64,000 bases of DNA, taken from positions 104,286 to 168,285 of the forward strand of contig NZ_JAMQAW010000008.1 of the NCBI RefSeq assembly GCF_023701525.1. The letters run 5' to 3'. Origin of the DNA: Streptomyces albipurpureus. GTDB lineage: Bacteria > Actinomycetota > Actinomycetes > Streptomycetales > Streptomycetaceae. The notes beneath the pieces were generated by a model, which saw only the letters and a program-made list of their open reading frames with translations, did no database searches and was not told the DNA's origin. This document shows, one piece after another, positions 36,068 to 46,654 of this stretch (the first letter of the stretch is position 1; each line of letters starts with the position of its first letter). Position numbers and translations under genes: made by a program.

Positions 36068-38166
36068 TTGGAGTCCTCCTTGGCGGTGGCGGTGACTGCC
36101 GTGGCGACGATCGAGCCGTCGGGTGCGACCTCGCAGCTCCAGCCGTCGGGGATGACGGAGGTGGTCTCCCGCTCCTCGACGAGGGCGGGACCTTCGAAGC
36201 GGTCGCCGGCGCCGAGTTCGGCACGGCGGTAGACGGGTACGGACACGGCGTCCGCACCGCGGTGGAAGCGGGCGTCCCGGTGGCGGTTGGGCACCGGGGT
36301 GCCGCTGCCCGCGGCGACGGCCGGTACCTCGAAGCCCGGCGCGTCCGACCAGGCGGCGACCCGCCAGGTCACGACCTCGACCCCGACATCGGGGATGCGC
36401 AGACCGTAGATCTTCTCGTACTCGGTGTGGAAGAGCTCCAGCGTCTCCTCCAGGGTCGCGGGCCAGGAGGCGCCCTCACCGACCCAGAGGGTGATCTCGT
36501 TGCCCTGGCCGTCGTAGCGGGCGTCCAGGCCGTAGCGGTACTGCACATCGCCGGCCGCCGCGCCCGCCGCCGCCAGAATGCGGCGGCCTTCCTGGCGCAT
36601 GTCCTCAAGGAGGAGATCCCGATCGGCGGAGACCCCGTCGTTCAGGGAGCGCACCATGGACCGGGCCAGGTCGATACGGACCGGGCTGACCAGGGTGCCG
36701 AACGCGGAGAGCACACTCGCGTTCACCGGGAAGATCACCCGGGGGGCTTCCAGGATCGTCGCCACACCACAGGCGTGTACGGGGCCCGCGCCGCCGAAGG
36801 CGATCAGCGCCACACCGCGGAGGTCGATACCGCGTTCCACGGCGTGCATCCGGGCGGACGCGGCCATGTTCTGGTTGATCACCTCGTAGACGCCGACGGC
36901 GGTGTCATCGGTGCTGGCGCCCAGCTTCTCGCCGAGCGGTGCGAACGCCGCCCGCGCCCGGTCCAGGTCGAGCGGCATCTCGCCGCCGAGGAAGTACGCC
37001 GGGTCCAGCAGGCCCATCACCAGGTCAGCGTCGGTGGTGGCGGGAATGGTGCCGCCACGGGCATAGCTGACCGGGCCGGGGTCGGCACCGGCCGAGTCGG
37101 GTCCTGCCTTCAGCAGACCGAGGTCATCGACCCGGGCCAGGCTGCCGCCGCCCGCGCCGATCTCGACCAGGTCGACCGAGGGAATGGAGCAGGGGTAGCC
37201 GGAGCCCTTCTTGAACCGGTAGACCCGGGCGACCTCGAACTCGTTGGTCAGCTCGGGCTGGTAGTTCTCGATCAAGCAGGACTTCGCGGTCGTACCGCCC
37301 ATGTCAAAGCAGAACAGCCGCTCCTCGCCGAGTCGCTGGGCGTACCAGACCCCGGCCAGCGCACCCGCCGCGGGACCGGACTCCACCAGCCGGATCGGCA
37401 CCTTGCGGGCGTCGTCGGCGGAGACCACACCGCCGTTGGAGAGCATCATCAGCACCGAGGCGCCGAAGCCGGTGGCCGTCAGCCACTCCTGGAGCTCCTG
37501 GAGGTAGGGGCCGATGACGGGCATGGTGGCCGCGTTGCAGACCGTGGTGATCATCCGGGGGTACTCACGGATCTGCGGGGTCACCTCGTGTGAGGCGCAC
37601 ACCGGGATGCCGAGCCGCTTGGCGAGCCCCTCGGTGACGAGCCGCTCGTTCTCCGCGTTGGCGTAGGAGTTGAGCAGGCAGACCGCCACGGCCTCCACAT
37701 CGTGCTGCCGCAGTTCCTCGGCGAGCGCGTCCAGGCCGGCCTCGGTGGGGCGGGTGCGGACATCGCCGTTGGCGGTGGTCCGCTCATTGATCTCAAAGAC
37801 CAGATCGCGGGGGATCGGCGGCGCCGGGAACTCGATCTGGAGGTCGTACATGTCGTAGCGGTGCTCGCTACGGATCTCCAGGGTGTCGCCGAAGCCATCG
37901 GTGGTGACCAGCGCGGCGCGTCCGGTCTTGCCCTCGATCAGGGCGTTGGTGATGAGGGTGGTCGCGTGGACGATGGGCCGGATGATGTCGCCGGGGGAGA
38001 TCCCGGCCTTGTCCAGCGCGGAGAGCACTCCGGTGCGTACCCCGCCGAGCGGCGCCGAGGGGGTGGTGAGCGTCTTCTCGACAACGACACGGCCGCTGTC
38101 TGCATCCAGCAGGACAACATCGGTGAAGGTGCCGCCGATGTCCACGGCAAGGCGCCAATCAGTCAC
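36064..38166 (-). CDS. Hydantoinase A / oxoprolinase family subunit (ATP-binding)
   Basis: This 700-residue HyuA-type subunit begins WRLAVDIGGTFTDVVLLD, the ASKHA phosphate-1 motif for ATP. It continues with VHATTLITNALIEGKTGRAALVTT and FCFDMGGTTAKSCLIE, a second phosphate loop, and with IAFGGAGPVHACGVA. The C-terminal domain has GPALVEERETTSVIPDGW. The GTG at 38166 puts the ATP motif at its usual position; the open frame extends to 38607 but covers the ferredoxin gene in another frame. With HyuB it should phosphorylate and open a lactam, or carboxylate a ketone. It lies 185 bases after the ferredoxin. Confidence 0.92.
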   Translation of the reverse strand: MTDWRLAVDIGGTFTDVVLLDADSGRVVVEKTLTTPSAPLGGVRTGVLSALDKAGISPGDIIRPIVHATTLITNALIEGKTGRAALVTTDGFGDTLEIRSEHRYDMYDLQIEFPAPPIPRDLVFEINERTTANGDVRTRPTEAGLDALAEELRQHDVEAVAVCLLNSYANAENERLVTEGLAKRLGIPVCASHEVTPQIREYPRMITTVCNAATMPVIGPYLQELQEWLTATGFGASVLMMLSNGGVVSADDARKVPIRLVESGPAAGALAGVWYAQRLGEERLFCFDMGGTTAKSCLIENYQPELTNEFEVARVYRFKKGSGYPCSIPSVDLVEIGAGGGSLARVDDLGLLKAGPDSAGADPGPVSYARGGTIPATTDADLVMGLLDPAYFLGGEMPLDLDRARAAFAPLGEKLGASTDDTAVGVYEVINQNMAASARMHAVERGIDLRGVALIAFGGAGPVHACGVATILEAPRVIFPVNASVLSAFGTLVSPVRIDLARSMVRSLNDGVSADRDLLLEDMRQEGRRILAAAGAAAGDVQYRYGLDARYDGQGNEITLWVGEGASWPATLEETLELFHTEYEKIYGLRIPDVGVEVVTWRVAAWSDAPGFEVPAVAAGSGTPVPNRHRDARFHRGADAVSVPVYRRAELGAGDRFEGPALVEERETTSVIPDGWSCEVAPDGSIVATAVTATAKEDSK

Positions 38167-38229
38167 GTCTGGCCTCTTCTCTGGTTGGGGTGGTTCGGGT
38201 GTACGGGCGCCGGTTGCGCGGGTGCACGG

Positions 38230-38330
38230 TGAGGTGTGCGAGCTGCCTGGGCGGAGAGGGGAACCGCCCGTTGGGGCGGCGAAGTTGCCGGAGCGGAGGT
38301 GGGAACCGCCCCGGGGTGGCGTGGGGTTGG
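38230..38330 (-). repeat. Two imperfect repeat hairpins between ferredoxin and hydantoinase A genes
   Basis: Two similar units, gcggagaggggaaccgccc and gcggaggtgggaaccgcccc, lie about 50 bases apart. Each can fold with gcgg/ccgc arms. They may attenuate or stabilise the transcript between the two genes. Confidence 0.4.
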
Positions 38331-38351
38331 GTATCGAGGGGTGGCCATGGG

Positions 38352-38666
38352 TCAGGCCGATCCGGTGCGGGCCGGGAGCTTGAGCACATCGGGGTGGTCG
38401 TCCACAGGGCCGGCGTCCGGCTCGTCCTCGCGGCCCGCGGTCACCGCGGTGGCGGCATCGAGGTGCCAGAGCCACTCGGTGGGCAGGGTGTCGGCGGGGT
38501 AGATCGCCTCCACCGGGCAGACCGGCTCGCAGGCCCCGCAGTCGACGCATTCGTCCGGGTGGATGTAGAGCATCCGCTCGCCCTCGTAGATGCAGTCCAC
38601 GGGGCATTCGGCGATACAGGTGCGGTCTTTGACGTCGACGCAGTTCGTACCGATCACATAGGTCAT
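38352..38666 (-). CDS. 7Fe-type ferredoxin (FdxA-like)
   Basis: This 104-residue protein starts [17 protein letters not shown], the standard opening of actinobacterial FdxA. Cysteines are arranged as C-x7-C-x3-C and later [17 protein letters not shown], which fits one [3Fe-4S] and one [4Fe-4S] cluster. ATG 38666 is preceded by GGAGGT at four to five bases. It lies 46 bases after the 2-oxoacid oxidoreductase beta subunit and is probably the electron acceptor for that enzyme and possibly a donor for the Rieske oxygenase. A C-terminal acidic tail of about 40 residues follows the cluster domain. Confidence 0.93.
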   Translation of the reverse strand: MTYVIGTNCVDVKDRTCIAECPVDCIYEGERMLYIHPDECVDCGACEPVCPVEAIYPADTLPTEWLWHLDAATAVTAGREDEPDAGPVDDHPDVLKLPARTGSA

Positions 38667-38712
38667 GGGCACCTCCCGGGCGGGTTGCGGTCGGGGTGGG
38701 GACGGGCGGGCA

Positions 38713-39799
<1,087 letters not shown>

Positions 39800-39807
<8 letters not shown>

Positions 39808-41677
39808 CGGAGATCACCTTCTCGATGGCGTTCCGCAGGTCGCTGGACTTGAACGGGGTGCCGCGCACCTGGGTGTGGGAGATGGCGTCGACCAGATAGC
39901 GACCGCGGATCAGCAGCGCGAGTTGGCCCAGGTTCATCTCCGGGACGAGTACGCGGTCATAGGCCGCGAGGATCTCCCCGAGATCGTTCGGGAAGGGGTT
40001 GAGGTGCCGTAGATGTACCCGTGCCACCGAACCTCCGGCGGCGCGTACCTCCGCACAGGCGGCGGCGATCGGTCCCGCGGTGGAGCCCCAGCCGAGCACC
40101 AGCACCCTGGCGTCCCCGGTGGGATCGTCGACGACGGTCGGGGGCAGGTCGTTGGCGATGCCGTCCACCTTGGCCTGCCGGACGCGGACCATGAACTCGT
40201 GGTTGTCGGCGTCGTAGGAGATGTCGCCCGTGCCGTCGGCCTTCTCCAGCCCGCCGATACGGTGTTCCAGGCCGGGTGTGCCGGGTACGGCCCAGGGCCT
40301 GGCCAGCGTCTGCGGATCGCGGAGATAGGGCAGGAAGCGGGGTGTGCCGTCGGCCGCGACCCCATTGGGTCCGCTGGCGAACTCGACCCTGAGATCGGGC
40401 AGTGCGGCCGACTGGGGGACCCGCCAGGGCTCGGAGCCGTTGGCGAGGTAGCCGTCCGAGAGCAGCACCACCGGGGTGCGGTACTTGAGCGCGATCCGCA
40501 CGGCTTCCAGCGTGGCGTCGAAGCAGTCGCCCGGCGAACTCGCGGACACCACGGGTACGGGGGACTCGCCGTTGCGGCCGTGCAGCACCTGGAGCAGGTC
40601 GGCCTGCTCGGTCTTGGTGGGGAGCCCGGTGGAGGGGCCGCCGCGCTGGATGTTGACCACGATCAGGGGTAGTTCCAGGGTGACGGCGAGTCCCACGGCC
40701 TCGGCTTTGAGCGCGATGCCCGGGCCGGAGGTGGTGGTGACGCCGATCGAGCCGCCGAAGGACGCTCCGAGCGCCGCGCTGACCGCCGCGATCTCGTCCT
40801 CGGCCTGGAAGGTGGTCACACCGAAGTTCTTGTGCCGGCTGAGCTCATGGAGGATGTCGGAGGCCGGGGTGATCGGATACGACCCGAGGAACAGGGGCAG
40901 CCCGGCCCGCTCGGCACCGGCCACCAGACCGTAGGCGAGGGCCAGATTGCCGGTGATGTTCCGGTATGTACCGGCCGGCGCGGGAGCGGGGGCCACCACA
41001 TAGGAGACGGCGAACGCCTCGGTCGTCTCACCGAAGTTCCAACCGGCGTGGAAGGCCGCGATATTGGCCCGCATGATGGCCGGCTTCTTGGCGAACTTCG
41101 TCGTCAGATGGGCGATGGTGTTCTCGGTGGGCCGCTGGTACATCCAGGAGAGCAGCCCGAGCGCGAACATGTTCTTCGACCGCTCGGCGTCCTTGCGGCT
41201 CAGCCCGAAGTCCTTGAGCGCACCGACCGTCAGCGTGGTCAGCGGCACCGGCTGGACGGTGTACGCCTCCAGCGAGCCGTCTTCCAACGGGTTGGCCGCA
41301 TAACCGGCCTTGGTCAGATTGCGCTTGGTGAACTGGTCGGAGTCCGCGATGATCTGCGCCGCGGGCCGCAGATGCTCCAGGTTGGCCTTGAGCGCGGCCG
41401 GGTTCATCGCGATCAGCACATCGGCGCTGTCACCCGGAGTCGCCACCGAATGGTCGGCGAAGTGCAACTGGAAGGCGGAGACCCCGGGCAGGGTGCCCTG
41501 GGGGGCCCGGATCTCGGCGGGGAAGTCGGGCAGCGTGGCCAGGTCATTGCCGAACGTCGCGGTCTGCGCGGTGAACCGATCGCCGGTGAGCTGGATACCG
41601 TCGCCGGAGTCTCCGGCGAACCGGATCACCACTCCGGGGACGGCAAGGACCTGCTTGGCAAGGACCTGCTTGGACAT
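39800..41677 (-). CDS. 2-oxoacid:ferredoxin oxidoreductase, alpha subunit (gamma-alpha fusion)
   Basis: This 625-residue protein begins with a gamma-type domain (VVIRFAGDSGDGIQLTGDRF, residues about 15-190), then an alpha domain with LGSYPITPASDILHELSRH and the ITTTSGPGIALKAEA-type segment (here VTTTSGPGIALKAEA). This is the two-subunit KorA layout. The ATG at 41677 has AGGAG eight bases upstream; the longer frame to 41767 lacks one. The first codons include a short duplication, encoding KQVLAKQVLA. It is the first gene of the probable korAB - ferredoxin - hyuAB operon. Confidence 0.92.
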
Positions 41678-42144
41678 GATCGCGACTCCTGATCGCAGGG
41701 ACGACTCGGGAAGACGGCTCGGAAGGACGCTGGGGCTCCTGGGGCGGTCGTCCTGGGGACGGCTCATGGGACGTGCCTGCTGCCGGGGCTGCCGGGTTCG
41801 GCAGCGAGGTGTCTGCGGGCGACTGCCCGCAGCGGGTCACACGGAGACCGGGCCCGGCCGTTGGGCCGGATAGGGCCGGTCTGGAAGGCGGTGTCGTGAC
41901 GGAGGTACCGGGAAGGACGCCGGGGGAGTGTGCACCACATGGCGTTCGGACCGGGGTCCGGGGCACCGCTGGCGTTCCGGCTGCGCGACGGGGTCGGCTG
42001 GGGGAACGAGCGATCGGTAGAGGCTCGATGGAAGCGGGCTGGTCGGCGGTCGGACCGGGGGTCACCCCCCGGGCCGCACGTGCGGTGTGCGGACCCGGGG
42101 GACGACCGGCGTGCGGGCCGGGAAGGCAGGTCCCGGCCAGGGGG
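41678..42144. other. Intergenic region between aldolase and the 2-oxoacid oxidoreductase genes
   Basis: About 470 bases hold no supported gene. Near the aldolase stop a nested hairpin (42068-42099) is visible. The rest should contain the promoter for the korAB-like operon, but no clear hexamers were found. Confidence 0.5.
42068..42099 (-). terminator. Nested palindrome downstream of the aldolase gene
   Basis: The perfect 12-base palindrome ccgcacgtgcgg (42074-42085) is flanked by cccggg at 42068-42073 and 42094-42099, which can pair. It probably ends the Rieske-to-aldolase transcript. Confidence 0.45.
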
Positions 42145-42933
42145 CTAGCTGCCGTGGACCGCCTCGCGCAGTCGCGCGACCAGCTTCTCCGGCTGCGGCG
42201 AGCCCCACACATTGCGGCCGAAGGCGACACCCGCGCCACCGGCCGCGACGACGCCCTTGGCGAGCGCCACCACATCGTCCTCGCTCTCGGACTTGGGGCC
42301 ACCGAGCGCCACCACCGGCACCGGGCACGCCGCGATGACCTCGGCGAACTCCTCGGTCGGCCCCGGACACACGGTCTTGACGATGTCCGCGCCCAACTCG
42401 GCGCCGATACGGGCGGCCCGGGCCACGTTCTGCATGGTCCACGGCACCGCGCGACCCCAGCCACCGGGGATCATCTCGGCCATCACCGGCAGACCGAGCT
42501 GCTCGCACTCGGAGGTGAGCCGCGCCAGCCGCTTCAGCGACAGGTCCTCGTCGGGTGCGCCGGGGAAGGCGAGCACCACCAGACAGTCAGCGCCGATCCG
42601 CAGCGCCTGCTCCGGCAGGTGCATGATGTCGTTGACATCGCTCTGGGGCATGTCGCCCAGCTCGGACGAGCCACCGTCGACCCGAAGGACCAGTCCGGCC
42701 GAGGCGAAGACATCGGCGTAGGCGCGGGCCAGATGCCAGGTGGCGAGCACGGCGTCCGGCTTGCCGGACGCGATCTGGCTCATCGGCTCGCCGAGCGGCG
42801 GGCCCTCGCCCATGTAGGCGGCGTGGTCGATGGCGACGAAGACGGCGCGTCCGTCCGCCGCGAACATGCGGCGCATCCGTCGGAGCTTGCCCCCTCCGAG
42901 GGCCGAATAGGTCTGCACAGTGATTCCTTTCAT
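42145..42933 (-). CDS. DhnA/LacD-type class I aldolase
   Basis: This 262-residue TIM-barrel aldolase of the DeoC/LacD/LsrF superfamily has FVAIDHAAYMGEG (Asp36-His37), a first strand and loop typical of the family, and the Schiff-base lysine Lys186 in GADIVKTVCPG. The C-terminal phosphate-like loop is VVALGGPKSESED, followed by AGGAGVAFGRNVWG. Members catalyse aldol or retro-aldol, or thiolase-like reactions on phosphorylated or branched 2-oxo compounds. The ATG at 42933 has a GGAATC-type weak site. It is the last gene of the set that starts with the Rieske oxygenase. The substrate is unknown. Confidence 0.85.
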   Translation of the reverse strand: MKGITVQTYSALGGGKLRRMRRMFAADGRAVFVAIDHAAYMGEGPPLGEPMSQIASGKPDAVLATWHLARAYADVFASAGLVLRVDGGSSELGDMPQSDVNDIMHLPEQALRIGADCLVVLAFPGAPDEDLSLKRLARLTSECEQLGLPVMAEMIPGGWGRAVPWTMQNVARAARIGAELGADIVKTVCPGPTEEFAEVIAACPVPVVALGGPKSESEDDVVALAKGVVAAGGAGVAFGRNVWGSPQPEKLVARLREAVHGS

Positions 42934-43004
42934 CGCTGGCTAGGCAGCTGTTCTGGGGCCGGCACCGGTGGTCCGACTGGTCTGCTGTGCCTCGTGTGCG
43001 GCGG

Positions 43005-43427
43005 TCATCGGCGCCACCGCCGTTGTGCGGTGGTCTGCTGGTGGAAGGCTCCGCTGTCCCAGTAGTCGACGCGGTGCGCGACCCTGCCGTCCTTGACCCG
43101 GAACCGGAAGACGCCTCGGATACTGATCTCCGGACGGTGTGCGGCCCCGGCCCAGGTGAAGGACATCCGATAGGCGAGCGCCGCCCGGTCGCCGTCCACC
43201 AGGAGGTCTTCGATCTCGTAGTTCAGACCCTGGAACTCGGCGAGGAAGCCGGCCAGCCGCTCCCGGTAGGCCTGCCTGCCGTGCAGGCCCTTCCCCAGGG
43301 TCGAGGTGTGCTCGTTGTGGAAGTCCTCGGTCACCCGCTCGGCGATCTGGTCGGGATCACCGCCGTTGAGCGCTTCGAGATAGCTCGTCACCGCCGACCG
43401 GGTGCCGGACTCCGTACGGGCGGTCAC
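43005..43427 (-). CDS. SnoaL/NTF2-like protein
   Basis: This 140-residue protein has the compact cone fold of NTF2-like proteins: YLEALNGGDPDQIAERVTEDF, then TLGKGLHGRQAYRERLAGFLAEF, then the beta strands LLVDGDRAALAYRMSFTWAG and VFRFRVKDGRVAHRVDYWD. Members include polyketide cyclases, dehydratases and hydrolases. The ATG at 43427 overlaps the VOC stop as ATGA. In the catabolic context it may act as a lyase, isomerase or cyclase on an oxygenated intermediate. No catalytic role can be fixed from sequence. Confidence 0.85.
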   Translation of the reverse strand: MTARTESGTRSAVTSYLEALNGGDPDQIAERVTEDFHNEHTSTLGKGLHGRQAYRERLAGFLAEFQGLNYEIEDLLVDGDRAALAYRMSFTWAGAAHRPEISIRGVFRFRVKDGRVAHRVDYWDSGAFHQQTTAQRRWRR

Positions 43428-43888
43428 TGCTCCGCCCCGGCACCCCAGAGGGTGCGAACCTCCTCGAAGACCTGCTGGTTGTGGGAGATCTCGATGACAT
43501 TCCCGTCGGGGTCGTTCAGGGCGCAGATATAGCCGACCGGGGCGGGCAGCTCCATCGGCTCCCAGTGCAGACAGCCGGCCTCGCGGGCCCGGGCCGCGGT
43601 GTTGTCGACGTCCTCCCGGTTCGGTACCTCCATCCCGAGGTGGGCGAACGGGGTCAGCTGGGGCTGCTTCTTGCCCTTGTCCTTGTTGAAGCCGACGAGG
43701 ACCAGCACGAACGGGGTCTCAACCTGGCCCTGGTTGGACAGCCAGGCGTTGGCGCCATCGGCGTCGCTGTGCCGGGCCACGACGACCAGCGGGGTGAACG
43801 AGGTGTAGAACTCCACCGCCGCTTCGAGGTCGTTCGTCGGCAGCGCGATATGCGTCCAACGGGCCTCGGTGAGCTTCTTGTCGAGCAC
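43424..43888 (-). CDS. VOC family protein (glyoxalase / extradiol-dioxygenase fold)
   Basis: This 154-residue, two-beta-alpha-repeat protein has WTHIALPTNDLEAAVEFYTS in the N-terminal repeat and FAHLGMEVPNRE with YICALNDPDGNVIEISH in the second. Potential metal ligands are the His of WTHIA, the His of AHLGM and the Glu of VIEIS, a complete glyoxalase-type triad. It could open or isomerise a ring product of the adjacent Rieske oxygenase, or act as a glutathione/mycothiol-independent lyase. The start at 43888 lies 95 bases after the Rieske stop. Confidence 0.85.
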   Translation of the reverse strand: MLDKKLTEARWTHIALPTNDLEAAVEFYTSFTPLVVVARHSDADGANAWLSNQGQVETPFVLVLVGFNKDKGKKQPQLTPFAHLGMEVPNREDVDNTAARAREAGCLHWEPMELPAPVGYICALNDPDGNVIEISHNQQVFEEVRTLWGAGAEQ

Positions 43889-43983
43889 GGATGCTCTCCT
43901 CTCCTACGAATCGTCGGCGATCAGGCGACCAGGCGACCGGCCCATCCGGCGATCAATCGTTCAGTCGATACGGTGTCGATCGT

Positions 43984-45180
43984 TCAGTCGATGGGGCCGG
44001 CGAACTCGTCCGGCGCGAGTGGCGTGGCCACGTCTTCACGGATCTGCCGCATCATGTGCCGGGCCCGACCCTCCCAGGTGCTGGAGGGGCCGACGCGGTA
44101 GAAGGGCGAGCGGAGGTTCTCCATCAGGACGGTCACCATGTCGGTGTCCTCCTTGTTGGTCAGTTCGAGATTGACCAGCTCGCGTTCCTGGAGCTCGATG
44201 TCCTCGGTCAGCCCGTAGATCCGGGAGACCAGCCGGGTCTTGTCGGGGGCGATCGGATCGGCCCTGACCATGATCAGCTGTGAGGCGTAGGGCAGCGGAG
44301 TCAGATTCGGGTAGATGAACTCCGCGTAGCTGCCGCGCAGATCGTCTTCGTCCAGGTCGGTCCGGCCGAGGGAGAAGTCAAAGCTCTCGCTGTGGGGCTT
44401 GTAGCCGCTGGTGGTGCGCCCTTCGAAGCGCACGATGGTGTCCATCTGCTTGCGCACCTTGTTCAGCCGGCGGTGCACGAAGCGGACGTGGTAGTCGTCG
44501 TTGGAGTTCTCGACGAAGACCTTCCAGTTCATCGGGAACGTCTCGTCCAGCTCACGGTGGTAGCGGTGGTAGTTCCCGATCTTGTACGCCTCGTACCGGG
44601 GCAGCAGCGGTGCGATCCACTCCTCGAAGGAGGGGGCCTTGTGCGACAGACAGGCGAACACCAGCTTGTCGAACGCGATGTGCACCCGGATCGGAACCAG
44701 CCCGTAGCTCTGCATCGGGAAGTCCGGCCCGTACATCCGCTCCTTGTCCGGGATGGACAGCAGCTTGCCGTCGAGGCCGTACGTCCACGCGTGGTACGGG
44801 CAGGCAAAGGCCTTGCCGCAGTTTCCGGCCGGGTCAAAGGCCACGCCCGACGCGCGGTGCCGGCAGTTGTTCAGGAACCCCTTGACCGAGCCGTCGCGCT
44901 GCTTGACGATCAGCACCGACTGGGTCCCGATCTTGCCGGTGATGAAATCGCCGGGCTTGACCAGGTCCTCGGTGTCCCCGAGCCAGACCCACGAGCGGCC
45001 GAAGACCCGGATCATTTCCAGATCGAACAGGTCCTGACTCCATACTTCCCAGGGCTGGAGCATGTCGCTGGGCAGCGGCGACTCGACGAGTCCATCGCTC
45101 TCCCGGCCCCTGGCGGCGCCGGCCTCGGCGACCACCCCCTCGTGGAGGGCGAGTTCCGAAGCGTTCATCCGGTCCAGCAC
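43984..45180 (-). CDS. Rieske non-heme iron oxygenase, alpha subunit
   Basis: This 398-residue oxygenase has a Rieske centre with Cys106-x-His108 and Cys127-x2-His130 (NNCRHRASG and ACPYHAW). The catalytic iron site is in VENSNDDYHVRFVH, with His231 and His236. The bridging aspartate is in the DD pair just before. The GTG at 45180 is chosen because GGGAGG lies five bases upstream; ATG 45168 is an alternative. Such enzymes hydroxylate or demethylate aromatic and other substrates and need a reductase; none is adjacent, so the 7Fe ferredoxin or a distant reductase may supply electrons. Confidence 0.92.
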   Translation of the reverse strand: MLDRMNASELALHEGVVAEAGAARGRESDGLVESPLPSDMLQPWEVWSQDLFDLEMIRVFGRSWVWLGDTEDLVKPGDFITGKIGTQSVLIVKQRDGSVKGFLNNCRHRASGVAFDPAGNCGKAFACPYHAWTYGLDGKLLSIPDKERMYGPDFPMQSYGLVPIRVHIAFDKLVFACLSHKAPSFEEWIAPLLPRYEAYKIGNYHRYHRELDETFPMNWKVFVENSNDDYHVRFVHRRLNKVRKQMDTIVRFEGRTTSGYKPHSESFDFSLGRTDLDEDDLRGSYAEFIYPNLTPLPYASQLIMVRADPIAPDKTRLVSRIYGLTEDIELQERELVNLELTNKEDTDMVTVLMENLRSPFYRVGPSSTWEGRARHMMRQIREDVATPLAPDEFAGPID

Positions 45181-45334
45181 AGCTTCCTCCCCAACACCTT
45201 CGATGCTTTGCGATGTGCTTGAAGGTAGGTCGGGGGCGTACGGGGACGATATGTGCTTGAGGCACGAACATCGGCCCTCCGCGCTGCCCCCCGGCCACAT
45301 CGGTGCACCACGGCGGGCGTGTAAGTCTCGGGCG
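45181..45334. promoter_or_regulatory. Divergent promoter region between Rieske oxygenase and aldo/keto reductase
   Basis: These 154 bases separate two divergent starts and must carry both promoters. No confident hexamer pair or operator was identified. Confidence 0.4.
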
Positions 45335-46390
45335 ATGGACTATGTGAACCTCGGCGGAACCGGCCTACGAGTCAGCCGTCTCGCCCTCGGCACGATGATG
45401 TTCGGGGCGTGGGGCAATCAGGATCACGACGCATGCGTGGAGATGGTCCACGCGGCCCTCGACGCGGGCGTCAACTTCATCGACACCGCGGATGTGTACG
45501 CCTTCGGAGAGACGGAGGAGATCCTCGGCCGGGCACTCAAGGGCCGGCGGGACTCCGTTGTGCTGGCCACCAAGTTCGGCGAGCAGATGAACCACGACGA
45601 GCCGCTGAGCCGCGGTGCGTCCCGACGCTGGATCACGCGCGCGGTGGAGGGCAGCCTGCGCCGCCTCGGCACCGACCACATCGATCTCTACCAGCTGCAC
45701 CGACCGGACCCCGGCACGGATCTGGACGAGACCCTGGGCGCGCTGACCGATCTCATCCGTCAGGGCAAGGTCCGGGCGATCGGCTCATCGGCCTTCACCG
45801 CCGAACAGCTCACCGAAGGCCAGTGGACGGCCGAACGCCGAGGTCGGGAGCGGTTCACCGTCGAGCAGCTGGCGTACTCGGCCTTCGCCCGGCACGCCGA
45901 GGCCGGCACCCTGCCCGTCTGCCAGCGCTACGACCTCGGGGTGATGGTCTACAGCCCGCTCAACGGCGGCTGGCTCACCGGCAAGTACCGCGCGGGCGCC
46001 GCGGCCCCCGCCGACTCCCGGGCCGTACGGAACGCGGAGCACTTCGACCACGCCCAGGAAGCGGTAAGGGACCGGAAGTACGCCCTGGTCGAGGAGATCG
46101 CCACCCTCGCCGCCGACACCGGCCACACCATGATCGAACTCGCCATCGGCTTTGTGCTCGCCCACCCGGCCGTCAGCTCGGCGATCATCGGCCCGCGGAC
46201 CATGGAGCAGCTCACCGCCCAGCTGGGCGCGGCCGAGGTACGGCTGGGCCCGGAGGTGATGGACCGGCTGGACGCCCTGGTGGCCCCGGGCACCGATGTG
46301 AACCCCGCGGACTGCCCGTACGCCCCACCCGCTCTCGCGGACCCCGCACTGCGGCGCCGGGACCACGCCCGGGGGGTGGGACAGGGGTAG
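45335..46390 (+). CDS. Aldo/keto reductase
   Basis: This 351-residue NADPH-dependent TIM-barrel reductase has the complete catalytic tetrad: Asp50, Tyr55 (DVYAFGETEEILG), Lys80 (ATKFGEQ) and His122 (YQLHRPDPGT). The cofactor motif near the C-terminus is SSAIIGPRTMEQL. The ATG at 45335 gives the standard start MDYVNLGGTGLRVSRLALG. It is transcribed divergently from the Rieske oxygenase, which suggests it may reduce a carbonyl intermediate of the same pathway, though a general aldehyde-reducing role is equally possible. The gene stops before a 264-base noncoding gap. Confidence 0.92.
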   Translation: MDYVNLGGTGLRVSRLALGTMMFGAWGNQDHDACVEMVHAALDAGVNFIDTADVYAFGETEEILGRALKGRRDSVVLATKFGEQMNHDEPLSRGASRRWITRAVEGSLRRLGTDHIDLYQLHRPDPGTDLDETLGALTDLIRQGKVRAIGSSAFTAEQLTEGQWTAERRGRERFTVEQLAYSAFARHAEAGTLPVCQRYDLGVMVYSPLNGGWLTGKYRAGAAAPADSRAVRNAEHFDHAQEAVRDRKYALVEEIATLAADTGHTMIELAIGFVLAHPAVSSAIIGPRTMEQLTAQLGAAEVRLGPEVMDRLDALVAPGTDVNPADCPYAPPALADPALRRRDHARGVGQG

Positions 46391-46654
46391 GGGTTTGAGG
46401 AAGATCGGAACGAGAACCGTCGCTCAGCCCTGGCGGTGCTTCGGAAGCCCTTGACCTGGTCTTCTGTGGCAGCGGAGCCTTCGGTAGTCGTTGTTGACCG
46501 ACGGTCTGGACCGGCTGCGCCGGGGCCGGTGCGGGTGCCCGGGCCGTAGAAGCAGTGGTTTCTGGAGCGGGCGGGGGAGGTGTGCCGCGCGCGGGCCCGG
46601 GTTCGGGGCGGTTCTTGGTACGGCGGGATTCGGAGGGCTCGTCGGGGGTGCGGG

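Noticed and set aside
34232..36232. A 666-residue open frame antisense to the hydantoinase B gene
   Set aside because: Its translation is Arg/His/Asp/Gly-rich and repetitive. It overlaps a protein with clear HyuB motifs on the other strand and is explained by GC-biased codon use.
38230..38330. A second ferredoxin or leader gene in the gap before hydantoinase A
   Set aside because: No cysteine motif or ribosome site is present; the region is better explained as repeat hairpins.
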